DNA of 30,335 nucleotides from contig DASZOC010000052.1 of the NCBI GenBank assembly GCA_035550975.1, positions 1 to 30,335 of the forward strand. Reading direction: 5' to 3'. Numbering within the stretch: the stretch's first letter is position 1; each line of letters begins with the position of its first letter. Made by a program: the position numbers and the translations under genes. The notes beneath the pieces were generated by a model, which ran no database searches, was not told the DNA's origin, and was given only the letters and a program-made list of their open reading frames with translations. This document shows, piece by piece, positions 6,205 through 14,062 of the stretch. Origin of the DNA: DASZOC01 sp035550975. Lineage in GTDB: Bacteria; Actinomycetota; CADDZG01; WHSQ01.

Positions 6205-7550
6205 CGCGCGTCGTCCCTGCGCCCGACGAGCGCTCCCCAGACGTCGGGCGGCTGGACCCCGTTGCCGGAGACGTCCACGCGCTCGGTATCGTGGTCGCGG
6301 GACGGCGTGGGACTCGCGACGGCACGACCGAGAGCGGCCAGCTCGCCGTCCGTCCGCTCGCCCTCGGCGCGCTCGCTACCGTTCTCCTCCCGGTGAAGGC
6401 CGAACTTTGCGAGCAGCCCCGGGCCCTTCGCCTTCGGCTCCTTGTGCTTCTCGTGCCCGTCGGGGTGCAGCGAGAAAGGCTTCCCGCCCAGCCAGCGGGT
6501 GATCGGCGACACCTGCTCGCCGATGCCCCCCGGGTGCAGGATGATCGTCAGGAGCGCGAGCGTCGATCCGATCACGATCGTGAAGTAATCAGGCTCGCGA
6601 CCGAGCGTGTCCCGGATGAAATGATCGAGGGGACCGATCAGCAGGATCAGGAACGGGAACAACGCGAAGAAGGCGGAGCCGATGACCACGCCGATCCGGT
6701 TGCCCAGCCCCCCAACCACGACCATGAGGACCCACAGCAGCGCAGTCGCGAAGTTGAAGTTGTTGGAGACGACGTTGGTCTCGTGGAACGCGAAGAGACT
6801 TCCCGCGATCCCGGCGAAGATCCCCGAGAGGATGAACGCGAAGACCTTGTAGGCGGTCACGTTGATGCCGTAGGTTGACGCGACCGCCTCGGAGTGCTTG
6901 ATCGAGAGGATCGCGCGGCCCACTTTGGAGCGAAGCAGCCGCCAGTCGACGAAGATCACGAGCGCGAGGAATATGAAGGTCAAGAACGCGAACTCGCGGT
7001 CGGTCTCCCATCCGTTCGGGCGCGTCGCCGGCATACCGGCGCCGGCGTTCGTCAGGAACGGGATCTCGAAGATCGACCGTTCGGCAGCGAACCCGTACGC
7101 GAGCGTGATCAGCGCGAGGTAGAGACCTTTGATGCGCAGCGCGATGAGCCCGAGCAACATCGCCGCAAGACCGCCGGAGATCGCCGCGTAGAGGGTGGCG
7201 GTGAGGAACGTTCCGAAGGCGCAGGAGTCGAGGGTGCAGCCCGCCTTCATCGTCGCGTAGTAGGCCGCCACGAACGCTGCGATCCCGACGAAGCCGTGGT
7301 GACCGAGTGACACCTGGCCGACGTACCCGAGGACGATGTTCAGGGACAGCCCGATGATCGCGTAGATGGCGGCGAGCGAGATGCGGTCGGCCCAGTACGA
7401 CGGGACGTTGGCGGTGGCCCACAGGACGCTTCCGAAGATGAGGCCGAGGACCAGCAGCCGTGCGACCCACCCCTGGACGCTCGGCGACCACCGCTCCTCA
7501 GCGCGCGCCGCGAGGGGAGCTTCGAGAGCCTCGGTTGCCGAAGCGGTCAT
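6201..7550 (-). CDS. livM: Branched-chain amino acid ABC transporter permease LivM
   Basis: This 449-aa inner-membrane permease shows LivM hallmarks: SLNIVLGYVGQVSLGHHGFVGIAA, RIKGLYLALITLAYG and the cytoplasmic coupling segment IKHSEAVASTYGIN, with about 8-9 hydrophobic helices. The conserved membrane part ends near ILHPGGIGEQ (about residue 340). Roughly 105 further residues form a charged, probably disordered tail rich in Lys, Glu, Arg and Asp that ordinary LivM proteins lack. The first 25 or so residues are also a soluble extension. Start and stop overlap livH and livG by 4 bp each, supporting a coupled operon. Confidence 0.92.
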   Translation of the reverse strand: MTASATEALEAPLAARAEERWSPSVQGWVARLLVLGLIFGSVLWATANVPSYWADRISLAAIYAIIGLSLNIVLGYVGQVSLGHHGFVGIAAFVAAYYATMKAGCTLDSCAFGTFLTATLYAAISGGLAAMLLGLIALRIKGLYLALITLAYGFAAERSIFEIPFLTNAGAGMPATRPNGWETDREFAFLTFIFLALVIFVDWRLLRSKVGRAILSIKHSEAVASTYGINVTAYKVFAFILSGIFAGIAGSLFAFHETNVVSNNFNFATALLWVLMVVVGGLGNRIGVVIGSAFFALFPFLILLIGPLDHFIRDTLGREPDYFTIVIGSTLALLTIILHPGGIGEQVSPITRWLGGKPFSLHPDGHEKHKEPKAKGPGLLAKFGLHREENGSERAEGERTDGELAALGRAVASPTPSRDHDTERVDVSGNGVQPPDVWGALVGRRDDAR

Positions 7551-8563
7551 GCCTCGCTCCCGAGCAGGCCTTGCGGGCGGGCGAGAAGGATGATCAGAAG
7601 GACCAAGATGATGGCTACGTCCGGGAGCCCGGGGATGATGCTCTGCAGGGGCTTGACGGTCTCGTCGATCGTGAACGAGTAGGTGTTTCCGGCCCAGTTC
7701 GCCAGGCTCTGCACGCAGCCGACGACGATGCCACCGAGGAACGCGCCCGGCAGGCTCGTCATGCCGCCGAGGACGGCCGCGGTGAAGGCCGGGATGAGTA
7801 TGCCGGTCGTCATGGCACCGGGGGTCAACGTGCCGGAGATCGGGACGTACAGGATCCCCGCGAGTCCTCCCAGGAACGCTGCTGTTCCCCAGATGAACCG
7901 CGACATGCGCTCGATGCCGATCCCGACGACGCGGGTAGCGAACGCATCTTGGGAGGTTGCGAGCACGGCGAGCCCGAGATCGGTCTTCGAGAAGAAATAC
8001 GCGAGCACGACCGCGAGGACGACGAGGATGCCGATCACGATGAGGTTCTGCGGCTCCATCAGGTACCCGAAGACGGCGAGGCCGTTCGGGTTGCCTGCCG
8101 CATCGGTCGCCGCGATGAGCGGTCGCAGCGTCTTCGGCTCCGGGAGGAACAGGACGATCTCGATACCCACTGTCAGCAGCGCGAAGGCGATCGTGGCAAC
8201 GAGCAGCGTGATCCTCGGCGAGTTCATCAGCGGTCGCACCACGACGCGCTCCATGAAGAGTCCCATGAGGACGGCCCCCAGCACGCCGAGGGGGAACGCG
8301 ACGTAATACGGGACCTTCAGGACCTGCTCGAGGAAGACGAACGTGATGAACGCACCAACGGTTCCGAACTCGCCCTGCGCGAAGTTGAAGACGCGGCTGC
8401 CCTTGTAGACGAGGACCAATCCGAGAGCGACCAGCCCGTACAACGCACCCGTCGCGATGCCGATCGCGATGTACGGATTGGGGCCGGCATCGTCGCCCGC
8501 GCCCAGGATCAGGATGAGACCAAGCAGAGCGGCGGTGGCGCCGACGACGATCCCGGTTCTCAT
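7547..8563 (-). CDS. livH: Branched-chain amino acid ABC transporter permease LivH
   Basis: This 338-aa permease matches LivH. YGLVALGLVLVYKGSRVFNFAQGEFGTVGAF is the conserved N-terminal segment (written here in pieces: YGLVALGLVLVYKG, then VFNFAQGEFG). GGMTSLPGAFLGGIVVG is the typical late permease motif. About eight membrane helices are visible. It pairs with LivM to form the pore. The ATG at 8563 has no Shine-Dalgarno, but a TAACGT hexamer lies 7 nt upstream, so this gene may begin its own leaderless transcript covering livHMGF. It ends in a 4-bp overlap with livM. Confidence 0.93.
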   Translation of the reverse strand: MRTGIVVGATAALLGLILILGAGDDAGPNPYIAIGIATGALYGLVALGLVLVYKGSRVFNFAQGEFGTVGAFITFVFLEQVLKVPYYVAFPLGVLGAVLMGLFMERVVVRPLMNSPRITLLVATIAFALLTVGIEIVLFLPEPKTLRPLIAATDAAGNPNGLAVFGYLMEPQNLIVIGILVVLAVVLAYFFSKTDLGLAVLATSQDAFATRVVGIGIERMSRFIWGTAAFLGGLAGILYVPISGTLTPGAMTTGILIPAFTAAVLGGMTSLPGAFLGGIVVGCVQSLANWAGNTYSFTIDETVKPLQSIIPGLPDVAIILVLLIILLARPQGLLGSEA

Positions 8564-8570
8564 GTCGAGG

Positions 8571-8576
8571 ACGTTA
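8571..8576 (-). promoter_or_regulatory. Leaderless -10 (TAACGT) for livHMGF
   Basis: Read on the minus strand, TAACGT fits TANNNT and is separated from the livH ATG by exactly 7 nt, the spacing for transcription starting at the start codon. It lies in the 41-bp gap between the binding-protein gene and livH. Confidence 0.5.
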
Positions 8577-8604
8577 CCTCTTAATCAGGTCCGGCTGCTT
8601 GCGT

Positions 8605-10086
8605 TTAGAAGTCGCTCACGAACGACTTGATCGTGTGCCACCTGTTGTCGCTGCAGCGAGCCTCGCTGACGTGGACCTGCGCGGCGCCGAAGTGGTCGTT
8701 CGGCGCGAAGTTCAACTCCGGCCCTATGCCGTTCTTCAAGCCGCGCATCCGCTCTAGCTCGTAGACGAACTTCTCTCTCGTGAGGTCCTTGCCGACGCGC
8801 TTGAACATGTCCCAGATCGTCTTGTTCGCAGACCACGCGAGCCACATGAAGTCGTCACTCTTGCTCGCCAGCTTTTCGGCCGCCTGGCGGAATTCGGGGT
8901 CGTAGCGGTTCGAGTCGAACCACGCGGGGAACGGGGCGAAGAACTTCGCCCCGTCGATCGAGCCGCCGGCTCGGCACGCGACGCTGGCGACGGTGTCGAA
9001 CGTCATCGAGATGCCGACGCCGATCCACTGAGGCTCGTACTGCTGCGTGTCGGCCTGTCTCAGGACGTTGAGCCACCACACCGGTGACGTCAGGACGTAG
9101 ACGTTCTCGATGCCCTGGGTCTTCATCTCCTGGACGACGGTGCGCGCCTCGCTCGTTCCGGCTCCCTTCGAGACACGCCGGTCGTAATGCAGCGTCGCGC
9201 CCTGCTTCTTCATACCTTCGATGAAGCCTTGCCGCGCGTCTTCGAAGTTGGGCGTGTCGAACGTCAGCATGCCGTTCTTCTCGTTCTTGCCGCCGAGGTC
9301 CGATACGAGCATGTCGGCAAGGAGCGGGCCTTGATCGTTGTAGGTCATCGTCGTGGCGAAGAAGTTCGGGAGCTGGTTCAGCACGAGCTCCGTGACGCCG
9401 GCACCGAGGTACGGGACGCCGACCGACGCTGCGTAGCGGGCGCACGCCTGGATCTGGTCGGTCCCTGCCGAGCCCGATAGGAGGAAGACCTTGTCCTTCT
9501 CGACCATCTCCTTGCAGACGGCTACCGCCGTCGACGGGTTGTACTGGTCGTTCTTGAGGATCACCTCGACGCGGCGGCCGAATAAGCTTTGTCCCTTGTC
9601 GGCCATCCAGCGGAAGTAGAGGTCCTTGCCCTGCTCGGCGGAGTCCGACGGAACCGGGGCCGCGCCAGTGATCGGGGCGTGGACGCCGATCCGAATGACG
9701 TCGTCGGTGACTCCGGTCGAGTTGCCTCCGGACGACGGTGGCGGCTCCGAGCCGCCACCACCCGTGGTGCCACCACCCGTGGTGCCACCGCCCGTGGTGC
9801 CACCGCCGCTGGTGCCACCGGTCGTCGTGGTCCCGCCGAGGCCACCGCCGGAGGCCGCGTCGAGGGGCTCGCCGGTGGTGCTGAGCCCGAAGTCCTCTGC
9901 GTCGCCGAGGACGTTGCCCTCCGCGTCGACCACCTGGCCCTCTTCGTTGACCGTGACGCCTTCGGGAAGCGCGCCGCCTCCCAGGGTGATCTGGCTGGAC
10001 ACGCCGGGCTTCTGACCGCATGCCGCGGCAACGAGCAGGAAGATCGCGACGAGTGCGAGCGCGACTGGACGTCTGGAACGAGTCAC
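8605..10086 (-). CDS. ABC transporter substrate-binding lipoprotein (LivJ/LivK-like)
   Basis: This 493-aa protein has a lipoprotein-type signal: basic start, hydrophobic stretch, then VAAAC with Cys at residue 23. A low-complexity Gly/Thr linker of GGGTT repeats (about residues 90-115) separates the anchor from a periplasmic-binding domain. That domain begins at DVIRIGVHAPITGAAP, the Leu/Ile/Val-binding-protein type I fold. It should capture substrate outside the membrane and deliver it to LivHM. Substrate identity (branched-chain amino acid, amide, urea or other) cannot be read. A GTG start at 10086 is chosen because the longer frame would overlap the preceding gene and lack the signal peptide. 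An AAGGGA-like site precedes it, inside the end of that gene; the gap between the genes is 5 bp. Confidence 0.9.
   Translation of the reverse strand: MTRSRRPVALALVAIFLLVAAACGQKPGVSSQITLGGGALPEGVTVNEEGQVVDAEGNVLGDAEDFGLSTTGEPLDAASGGGLGGTTTTGGTSGGGTTGGGTTGGGTTGGGGSEPPPSSGGNSTGVTDDVIRIGVHAPITGAAPVPSDSAEQGKDLYFRWMADKGQSLFGRRVEVILKNDQYNPSTAVAVCKEMVEKDKVFLLSGSAGTDQIQACARYAASVGVPYLGAGVTELVLNQLPNFFATTMTYNDQGPLLADMLVSDLGGKNEKNGMLTFDTPNFEDARQGFIEGMKKQGATLHYDRRVSKGAGTSEARTVVQEMKTQGIENVYVLTSPVWWLNVLRQADTQQYEPQWIGVGISMTFDTVASVACRAGGSIDGAKFFAPFPAWFDSNRYDPEFRQAAEKLASKSDDFMWLAWSANKTIWDMFKRVGKDLTREKFVYELERMRGLKNGIGPELNFAPNDHFGAAQVHVSEARCSDNRWHTIKSFVSDF
9755..9814 (-). repeat. 15-bp tandem repeat encoding a GGGTT linker
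   Basis: Four adjacent 15-bp units follow CCACCACCCGTGGTG on the plus strand. Units 1 and 2 are identical, unit 3 differs at one base and unit 4 is more diverged. A fifth, decayed unit follows. In the gene's frame each gives Gly-Gly-Thr-Thr-Gly-type residues. It is an in-frame linker expansion that can change length by slippage. Confidence 0.85.
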
Positions 10087-10091
10087 GAGCG

Positions 10092-11390
10092 TTATCCCTT
10101 TCTCCGGAACGGAAGCTTGTCGAACAGCGAGGAGAGCTTGGCCCCGATGCCGTCGCCGGTAGCGGAGGCGGCTGCCGGGTCGAGACCCCGGCGTTCCGCG
10201 TTGAGCGCGTGGATCTTCGCCAGCACGCCGTTCGGACGCACCCCGCTCGCGGACTCGATCACGACCTGGCGGACCATGCTGAACGCGACTATGCCGGCGA
10301 GCAACGCCAGCCACACGTAGCCGGGCATCCCCTGTACAGGGACGCCGGGGATCTCGTCGCTGGCGAAGGTCTCGTCGCCGCCGGCGGGGGCCGGCTCGGT
10401 CCCGGTCCCGACGTCGGTCGTCCCGACGGTGCCGCCGGTGGTGCCGAAACCGGTCGAGCCGCTACCGAAGTCGCTGCCTCCGATCCCGGTGGTCGTGGTC
10501 CCCCCGACGAACGTGGAGCCGCCGGTGGTCCCGGTGCCGGGCGGAGGCGCTGGCAACACGATCTCACCGGGCTCGTAGACGAGCTCGGTCCGGATCCCTT
10601 TCTCCACGCGCGGGCCCGCGAAGACGACCCGCCACGAGTCCTGCTGCCCGGAGTTGTTCGGCTTGTTGCCTACGAGCATGATGTTGGTCGCGGCGGTGAA
10701 CGTCTCCGCCCACTTCTGTGCGTACAGCGTGAGGTCGAAGACCCACACGTGGTCGACGCCGTCGGCGTCCTCTTTCTTGTCGACGGCCTTGATCTCTTTG
10801 CGCTCCGCCACGGGGTCGGTGCTGGAGCACAGGTAGCTCGGCAGCTCCTTGTACGGGGCGGCTTCTGCGTCGCCGAAGATCTCCGGGACGAGGCACGCCT
10901 GGATCTGCCTGTCATCGACGGGGCCGTACGGGTCGGTCTCCTCGCAGTAGTCCCCGTTCTGCCCGGGGGTGACGGCACCGTCGTTGTTCGCGTCGGTGCA
11001 TCCAGCCTCGGCTTCCAAGAGCGTGACGGTGAACTTGTGAACCGTCGAGCCGGGCGTCAGGTAGGAGAGGTCGAAGCCGAGGGCCGACAGCTTGTTCGGG
11101 GACTGGTAGTCACCCCCGATGATCTCCACGGGGAGACGCCCTTCGGCGCACGCGCCGGGAACCGCGCCCAGCGATCCGGGAGCCGAGGGGCAGAAGGGGC
11201 TCGTGGTACCGACGACGACCTTGTTGCCCTGGATATCGGCTTCTTGGGTCTCCGCGTCTTCCCACCACCACCCCGTGGTCAGCACCGCGGGCTCGGCACG
11301 TTGTTGGGCAGCGTGGGCTGCCACGGGGACCAACGTCAGGCCCGCGATCATTGCCATGGCTACGAACGATCCAAGCCGGTGATGCCGCAT
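10092..11390 (-). CDS. Secreted, C-terminally membrane-anchored surface protein in the liv operon
   Basis: This 432-aa protein has a Sec signal peptide (residues 1-27, cleavage after AHA). A roughly 250-residue extracellular domain carries six cysteines (67, 81, 131, 149, 166, 188) likely to form disulfides, and an acidic DANNDG segment that may bind calcium. A Gly/Thr/Pro-rich stalk follows (about 283-335), then one membrane helix (357-376) and a basic cytoplasmic tail of about 55 residues ending FRRKG. No LPXTG sortase signal is present. I do not recognise the family. It is the first gene of the liv cluster, 5 bp ahead of the binding protein, so it may assist substrate capture or share regulation. 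The start at MRHHRLG is chosen because it gives a proper signal peptide and a G-rich site precedes it. Confidence 0.8.
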   Translation of the reverse strand: MRHHRLGSFVAMAMIAGLTLVPVAAHAAQQRAEPAVLTTGWWWEDAETQEADIQGNKVVVGTTSPFCPSAPGSLGAVPGACAEGRLPVEIIGGDYQSPNKLSALGFDLSYLTPGSTVHKFTVTLLEAEAGCTDANNDGAVTPGQNGDYCEETDPYGPVDDRQIQACLVPEIFGDAEAAPYKELPSYLCSSTDPVAERKEIKAVDKKEDADGVDHVWVFDLTLYAQKWAETFTAATNIMLVGNKPNNSGQQDSWRVVFAGPRVEKGIRTELVYEPGEIVLPAPPPGTGTTGGSTFVGGTTTTGIGGSDFGSGSTGFGTTGGTVGTTDVGTGTEPAPAGGDETFASDEIPGVPVQGMPGYVWLALLAGIVAFSMVRQVVIESASGVRPNGVLAKIHALNAERRGLDPAAASATGDGIGAKLSSLFDKLPFRRKG

Positions 11391-11449
11391 GAACGATCCA
11401 CCCCCCAGTGGGTCCCGGTGCCCGTGGAGTACCTTCTCGTGAGCGCCAA

Positions 11450-11455
11450 ACCTTA
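11450..11455 (-). promoter_or_regulatory. Candidate extended -10 (TGC-TAAGGT) for the liv operon
   Basis: On the minus strand TAAGGT, preceded by TGC, fits an extended -10. Transcription would start near 11443, giving a leader of about 53 nt that ends in a G-rich stretch ahead of the ATG at 11390. No convincing -35 is seen. Confidence 0.35.
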
Positions 11456-11484
11456 GCACTACCACTTATTTACTAGCGATTTGC

Positions 11485-11490
11485 TACGCT
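11485..11490 (+). promoter_or_regulatory. Leaderless -10 (TACGCT) for the zinc-motif membrane protein gene
   Basis: TACGCT fits TANNNT and ends 8 nt before the ATG at 11499. No Shine-Dalgarno is visible. It lies in the 108-bp divergent region shared with the liv operon. Confidence 0.48.
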
Positions 11491-11498
11491 CGCCCTAG

Positions 11499-12044
11499 AT
11501 GAAAAAAGTACGGGCTATGTGGCAGTCCCTGTGGGGGGAGACAGACCGTCGCATCAGGCTGGGGAGACTGCTCGGCCTCGGCTTCATCGCGGCGGGTTTC
11601 GCCATCATCGGGAAGGCATGGGACGGCGCCGCCAGCATCAACTTCGCGCAGGGGCAGATCCCGTATCTGCTGTCCGGTGGGTTCATGGGGCTCGGTCTGG
11701 TCATCACGGGCGCAACGCTCCTGCTGCTTACGACGGCGCGCGCCGAGCGCGAGCTTCTGACGGATCGCTTCGACGACATGGCGAGGCTCCTTGGGCGCAA
11801 CCTCAACCGGATGCAGATCTCCACGAACGGTGCGGGGACGTCGAACGGGCAGGTGGTCGCCGGCGCGACGACCTACCACCGTGCCGAGTGCAAGATCCTC
11901 GAAGGCAAGGAAGGGCTGACGATCGTGACGGTCGAGCAGGCCGCAGCCGAAGGCCTCGAGCGCTGCCGGGTCTGCGATCCTCCCGCCGCCAAGGAAGCCC
12001 CCGCCGCGGAGAGCCAGCAAGCGGAGACCGCCGGCTCGAACTAG
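11499..12044 (+). CDS. Membrane protein with C-terminal Ada-like zinc motif
   Basis: This 181-aa protein has two membrane helices (about 24-40 and 55-79) and a charged, probably helical linker (80-105). A small domain then follows with Y126-H127, C131 and a C156-x2-C159 pair. The pattern YHxxxC ... A..EG...CxxC resembles the Ada metal-binding-like module found at the end of many bacterial proteins (FHxxxC...EAxxxGYxPCxxC). The predicted role of the cysteines and His is to bind one zinc. The tail is Ala/Glu-rich. Function is unknown; nucleic-acid or protein contact at the inner membrane is possible. Its stop codon shares the palindrome CTAG with the stop of the convergent DUF1015 gene. Confidence 0.8.
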   Translation: MKKVRAMWQSLWGETDRRIRLGRLLGLGFIAAGFAIIGKAWDGAASINFAQGQIPYLLSGGFMGLGLVITGATLLLLTTARAERELLTDRFDDMARLLGRNLNRMQISTNGAGTSNGQVVAGATTYHRAECKILEGKEGLTIVTVEQAAAEGLERCRVCDPPAAKEAPAAESQQAETAGSN

Positions 12045-13264
12045 GTCAACGGGTGGAAGACCAACCCCGTGACCGCTTTCGGCCAGAAGTAGCTCGCCTT
12101 CTGCGGCATGCGCTCGCCCGAACCCGCGACGTCCACGATGGCCGCAGCCGACAGCGCTCGTAGGAGAACCCCCGCGCTCCACCCTTGGCCGACCAACCTG
12201 CGGATCTCGTCTGCATCCTTCGAGAACGCCAGCTCCGGCTCTTCGCCGTCGAGCACCGCCGGGAGCACGACCTGGTGCAAGGCGACGACGTCGAGCGCGC
12301 GCCACGCGGGGTGGCGCGGCCCGGTCACCTCGACGACGTCGTCATCCGACACCTCCACGAGCAAGTCGGCGTCTTGCGTCACGAACACCATCGGGTGCGC
12401 GGCGGACGAGGTGTCGAGTGCCGCGTCGGCGCGGGACATCGGTCGGGCGCGGAACCGCTCCATCAGCGCGGCGGCCACGGCACCGCCTCCGGACGGCGTC
12501 CGAAGAGCGCGGTGGTAGGGGAGCACCACGAGGCCCTCCGAATCGGCGTCGACACAGAAGCACATGATCGTTCCGTGATCGCCGGGCGTGCCGGTGTTCT
12601 CTTCGTGGAACGCAAGAGCGGTTTCGTAGCGATGGTGTCCGTCCGCGATCACGAGGGGCCCGGGCCGCACCGCCTCCGTCAAGAGATCGATCTCTGCGGG
12701 CGCGTCGATGACCCACAACCGGTTGAGGGTTCCCGCTTCGTCCGCGAACCGCACGGTCGAGGGGCGTTGTTCGAGCGAGTCGAGAAACGGAGCCAGGCCG
12801 CCGCCGCCCCTATAGATCGCGTATATCGGAGAGATGTTGACCTTCACGGCTCTCATGAGCGCCAAGCGGTCGCGTTTCGGACCGGGCATCGTCTTCTCGT
12901 GCGGGAGGACCCCCGACCGCGCGCCGAAGGCCTCGAGCTCCAGGGCTCCGAGGACCCCGGCCACCTTGCGCCGCGATCCGTCGGACGCGGTGAAGTCCTG
13001 ACGGTAGACATACAGCGCGTCGGTCGACTCCATCTGCAGGACGCCGTCCTCCAGCCATCGCCGGAACGTCTCACCAACGCCGGCATACCCGTCGCTGTCG
13101 GTACCGTCGCGCGCGAGCTCTAGCCTCACCGCATTATGAGGGTCCCTTGCATACAGACGATCTTGTTCGTCGGGAGAGATGACGTCGTAGGGCGGGCATG
13201 ACAAGTTCTTCAGGTTGTCGGCCGCGGAATAGCGGATCCCCTTGAAGGGCTTCAACGACGGCAT
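12041..13264 (-). CDS. DUF1015 family protein
   Basis: This 407-aa protein matches the DUF1015 family. CPPYDVISPDEQ lies near residue 23, a conserved PHEKT at 121-125, and ADGHHRYETAL at 207-217. The DGHHR motif is shared with the ParB/sulfiredoxin-like superfamily, in which the free-serine kinases SerK and SbnI use a similar motif to handle phosphate. A small-molecule kinase or nucleotide-hydrolase activity is therefore possible, but that is inference from the motif. The start MPSLKPFKGIRYS matches the family N-terminus. The gene lacks a Shine-Dalgarno and has TATCAT 7 nt upstream, so it is probably leaderless. It is divergent from the HAD gene, with only 7 bp between start codons. Confidence 0.88.
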   Translation of the reverse strand: MPSLKPFKGIRYSAADNLKNLSCPPYDVISPDEQDRLYARDPHNAVRLELARDGTDSDGYAGVGETFRRWLEDGVLQMESTDALYVYRQDFTASDGSRRKVAGVLGALELEAFGARSGVLPHEKTMPGPKRDRLALMRAVKVNISPIYAIYRGGGGLAPFLDSLEQRPSTVRFADEAGTLNRLWVIDAPAEIDLLTEAVRPGPLVIADGHHRYETALAFHEENTGTPGDHGTIMCFCVDADSEGLVVLPYHRALRTPSGGGAVAAALMERFRARPMSRADAALDTSSAAHPMVFVTQDADLLVEVSDDDVVEVTGPRHPAWRALDVVALHQVVLPAVLDGEEPELAFSKDADEIRRLVGQGWSAGVLLRALSAAAIVDVAGSGERMPQKASYFWPKAVTGLVFHPLT

Positions 13265-13271
13265 CGGGCGG

Positions 13272-13277
13272 ATGATA
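13272..13277 (-). promoter_or_regulatory. Leaderless -10 (TATCAT) for the DUF1015 gene
   Basis: On the minus strand TATCAT fits TANNNT and is 7 nt ahead of the DUF1015 ATG. The same six bases read ATGATA on the plus strand and form the first two codons of the divergent HAD gene. Promoter and coding start therefore coincide. Confidence 0.5.
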
Positions 13278-14051
13278 CGGGCGACGTTCGACGCGCTCGT
13301 TTGCGACCTCGACGGAGTCATCTACAGAGGTGACGCGGCCATACCGGGAGCTCCCGAAGCGATCGAACGGCTGCGCCGCGACGGAACCCGCGTCGTGTTC
13401 TGCACGAACAACTCGCGCTCGACGGTCGACGACTACATCGTGAAGCTCGCTCGTTTCGGCATCGTGGCGACCAGCGACGAAATCGTGACGTCGGGCATCG
13501 TGACGGCGCACGTGCTGAAAGAGCGGGGGTTCGCCGGCAAGACCGCGATCGTGATGGGCGGAGACGGGCTGCGGGCGGCATTGTCGGACGTGTGCATCAG
13601 CGTGAAGGACGATCCTCGGGTGTCGGTCGCCGACCTCGTCGTCGTCGGGTGGGATATCGGGTTCACCTACGAGAAGATGAAGCGTGCCGCCATCGCCGTG
13701 CAACGGGGCGCTACGTTGATCGCGACGAACGACGACGCGTCGTTCCCCGCCCCGGACGGCGTGCTATGGCCCGGAACGGGCGCGATCGTCGCGTCGATCG
13801 AGACCGCAACCGGAGTCACTGCGGAAGTCATGGGCAAGCCCAACGAGCCGATGCTCGACTTCGTGGTGGAGCGGCTCGGGGGCGTGAAGCAGATCGCGGC
13901 CGTCGGAGACAGGCCCGACACCGACCTTGCCGGTGCCGCGGCGCGCGGTTGGACGACGATCCTGGTGCTGTCCGGCGTCACCTCCGAGCGCGACGTCGCG
14001 TCGATCAGCCCCGCGCCCGACCACGTATTGCGCTCGCTCGCGGACCTCTGA
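13272..14051 (+). CDS. HAD-superfamily phosphatase, NagD-like (Rv1692-like)
   Basis: This 259-aa HAD phosphatase has motif I CDLDGVIYRG, with nucleophile D12 and acid D14, and motif II TNNS (45-48). A cap domain of the NagD/p-nitrophenylphosphatase type follows, with motif III Lys in MGKPNEPML and motif IV AVGDRPDTDLAGA. All catalytic residues are present. M. tuberculosis Rv1692, reported as a glycerol-3-phosphate phosphatase of this fold, sits in the same place just ahead of tlyA, so lipid-glycerol recycling is a reasonable guess. Start choice is less certain: ATG 13272 gives the best alignment, but an in-frame TTG at 13242 exists and neither has a clear ribosome-binding site. Confidence 0.88.
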   Translation: MIRATFDALVCDLDGVIYRGDAAIPGAPEAIERLRRDGTRVVFCTNNSRSTVDDYIVKLARFGIVATSDEIVTSGIVTAHVLKERGFAGKTAIVMGGDGLRAALSDVCISVKDDPRVSVADLVVVGWDIGFTYEKMKRAAIAVQRGATLIATNDDASFPAPDGVLWPGTGAIVASIETATGVTAEVMGKPNEPMLDFVVERLGGVKQIAAVGDRPDTDLAGAAARGWTTILVLSGVTSERDVASISPAPDHVLRSLADL

Positions 14052-14062
14052 TACGCACGCGT

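Noticed and set aside
9755..9829. Possible CRISPR-like or promoter repeat cluster
   Set aside because: Units are 15 bp, contiguous without spacers, in frame, and encode a Gly/Thr linker.
10087..10314. N-terminal extension of the ABC binding protein
   Set aside because: It overlaps the preceding gene in another frame and would bury the lipoprotein signal peptide.
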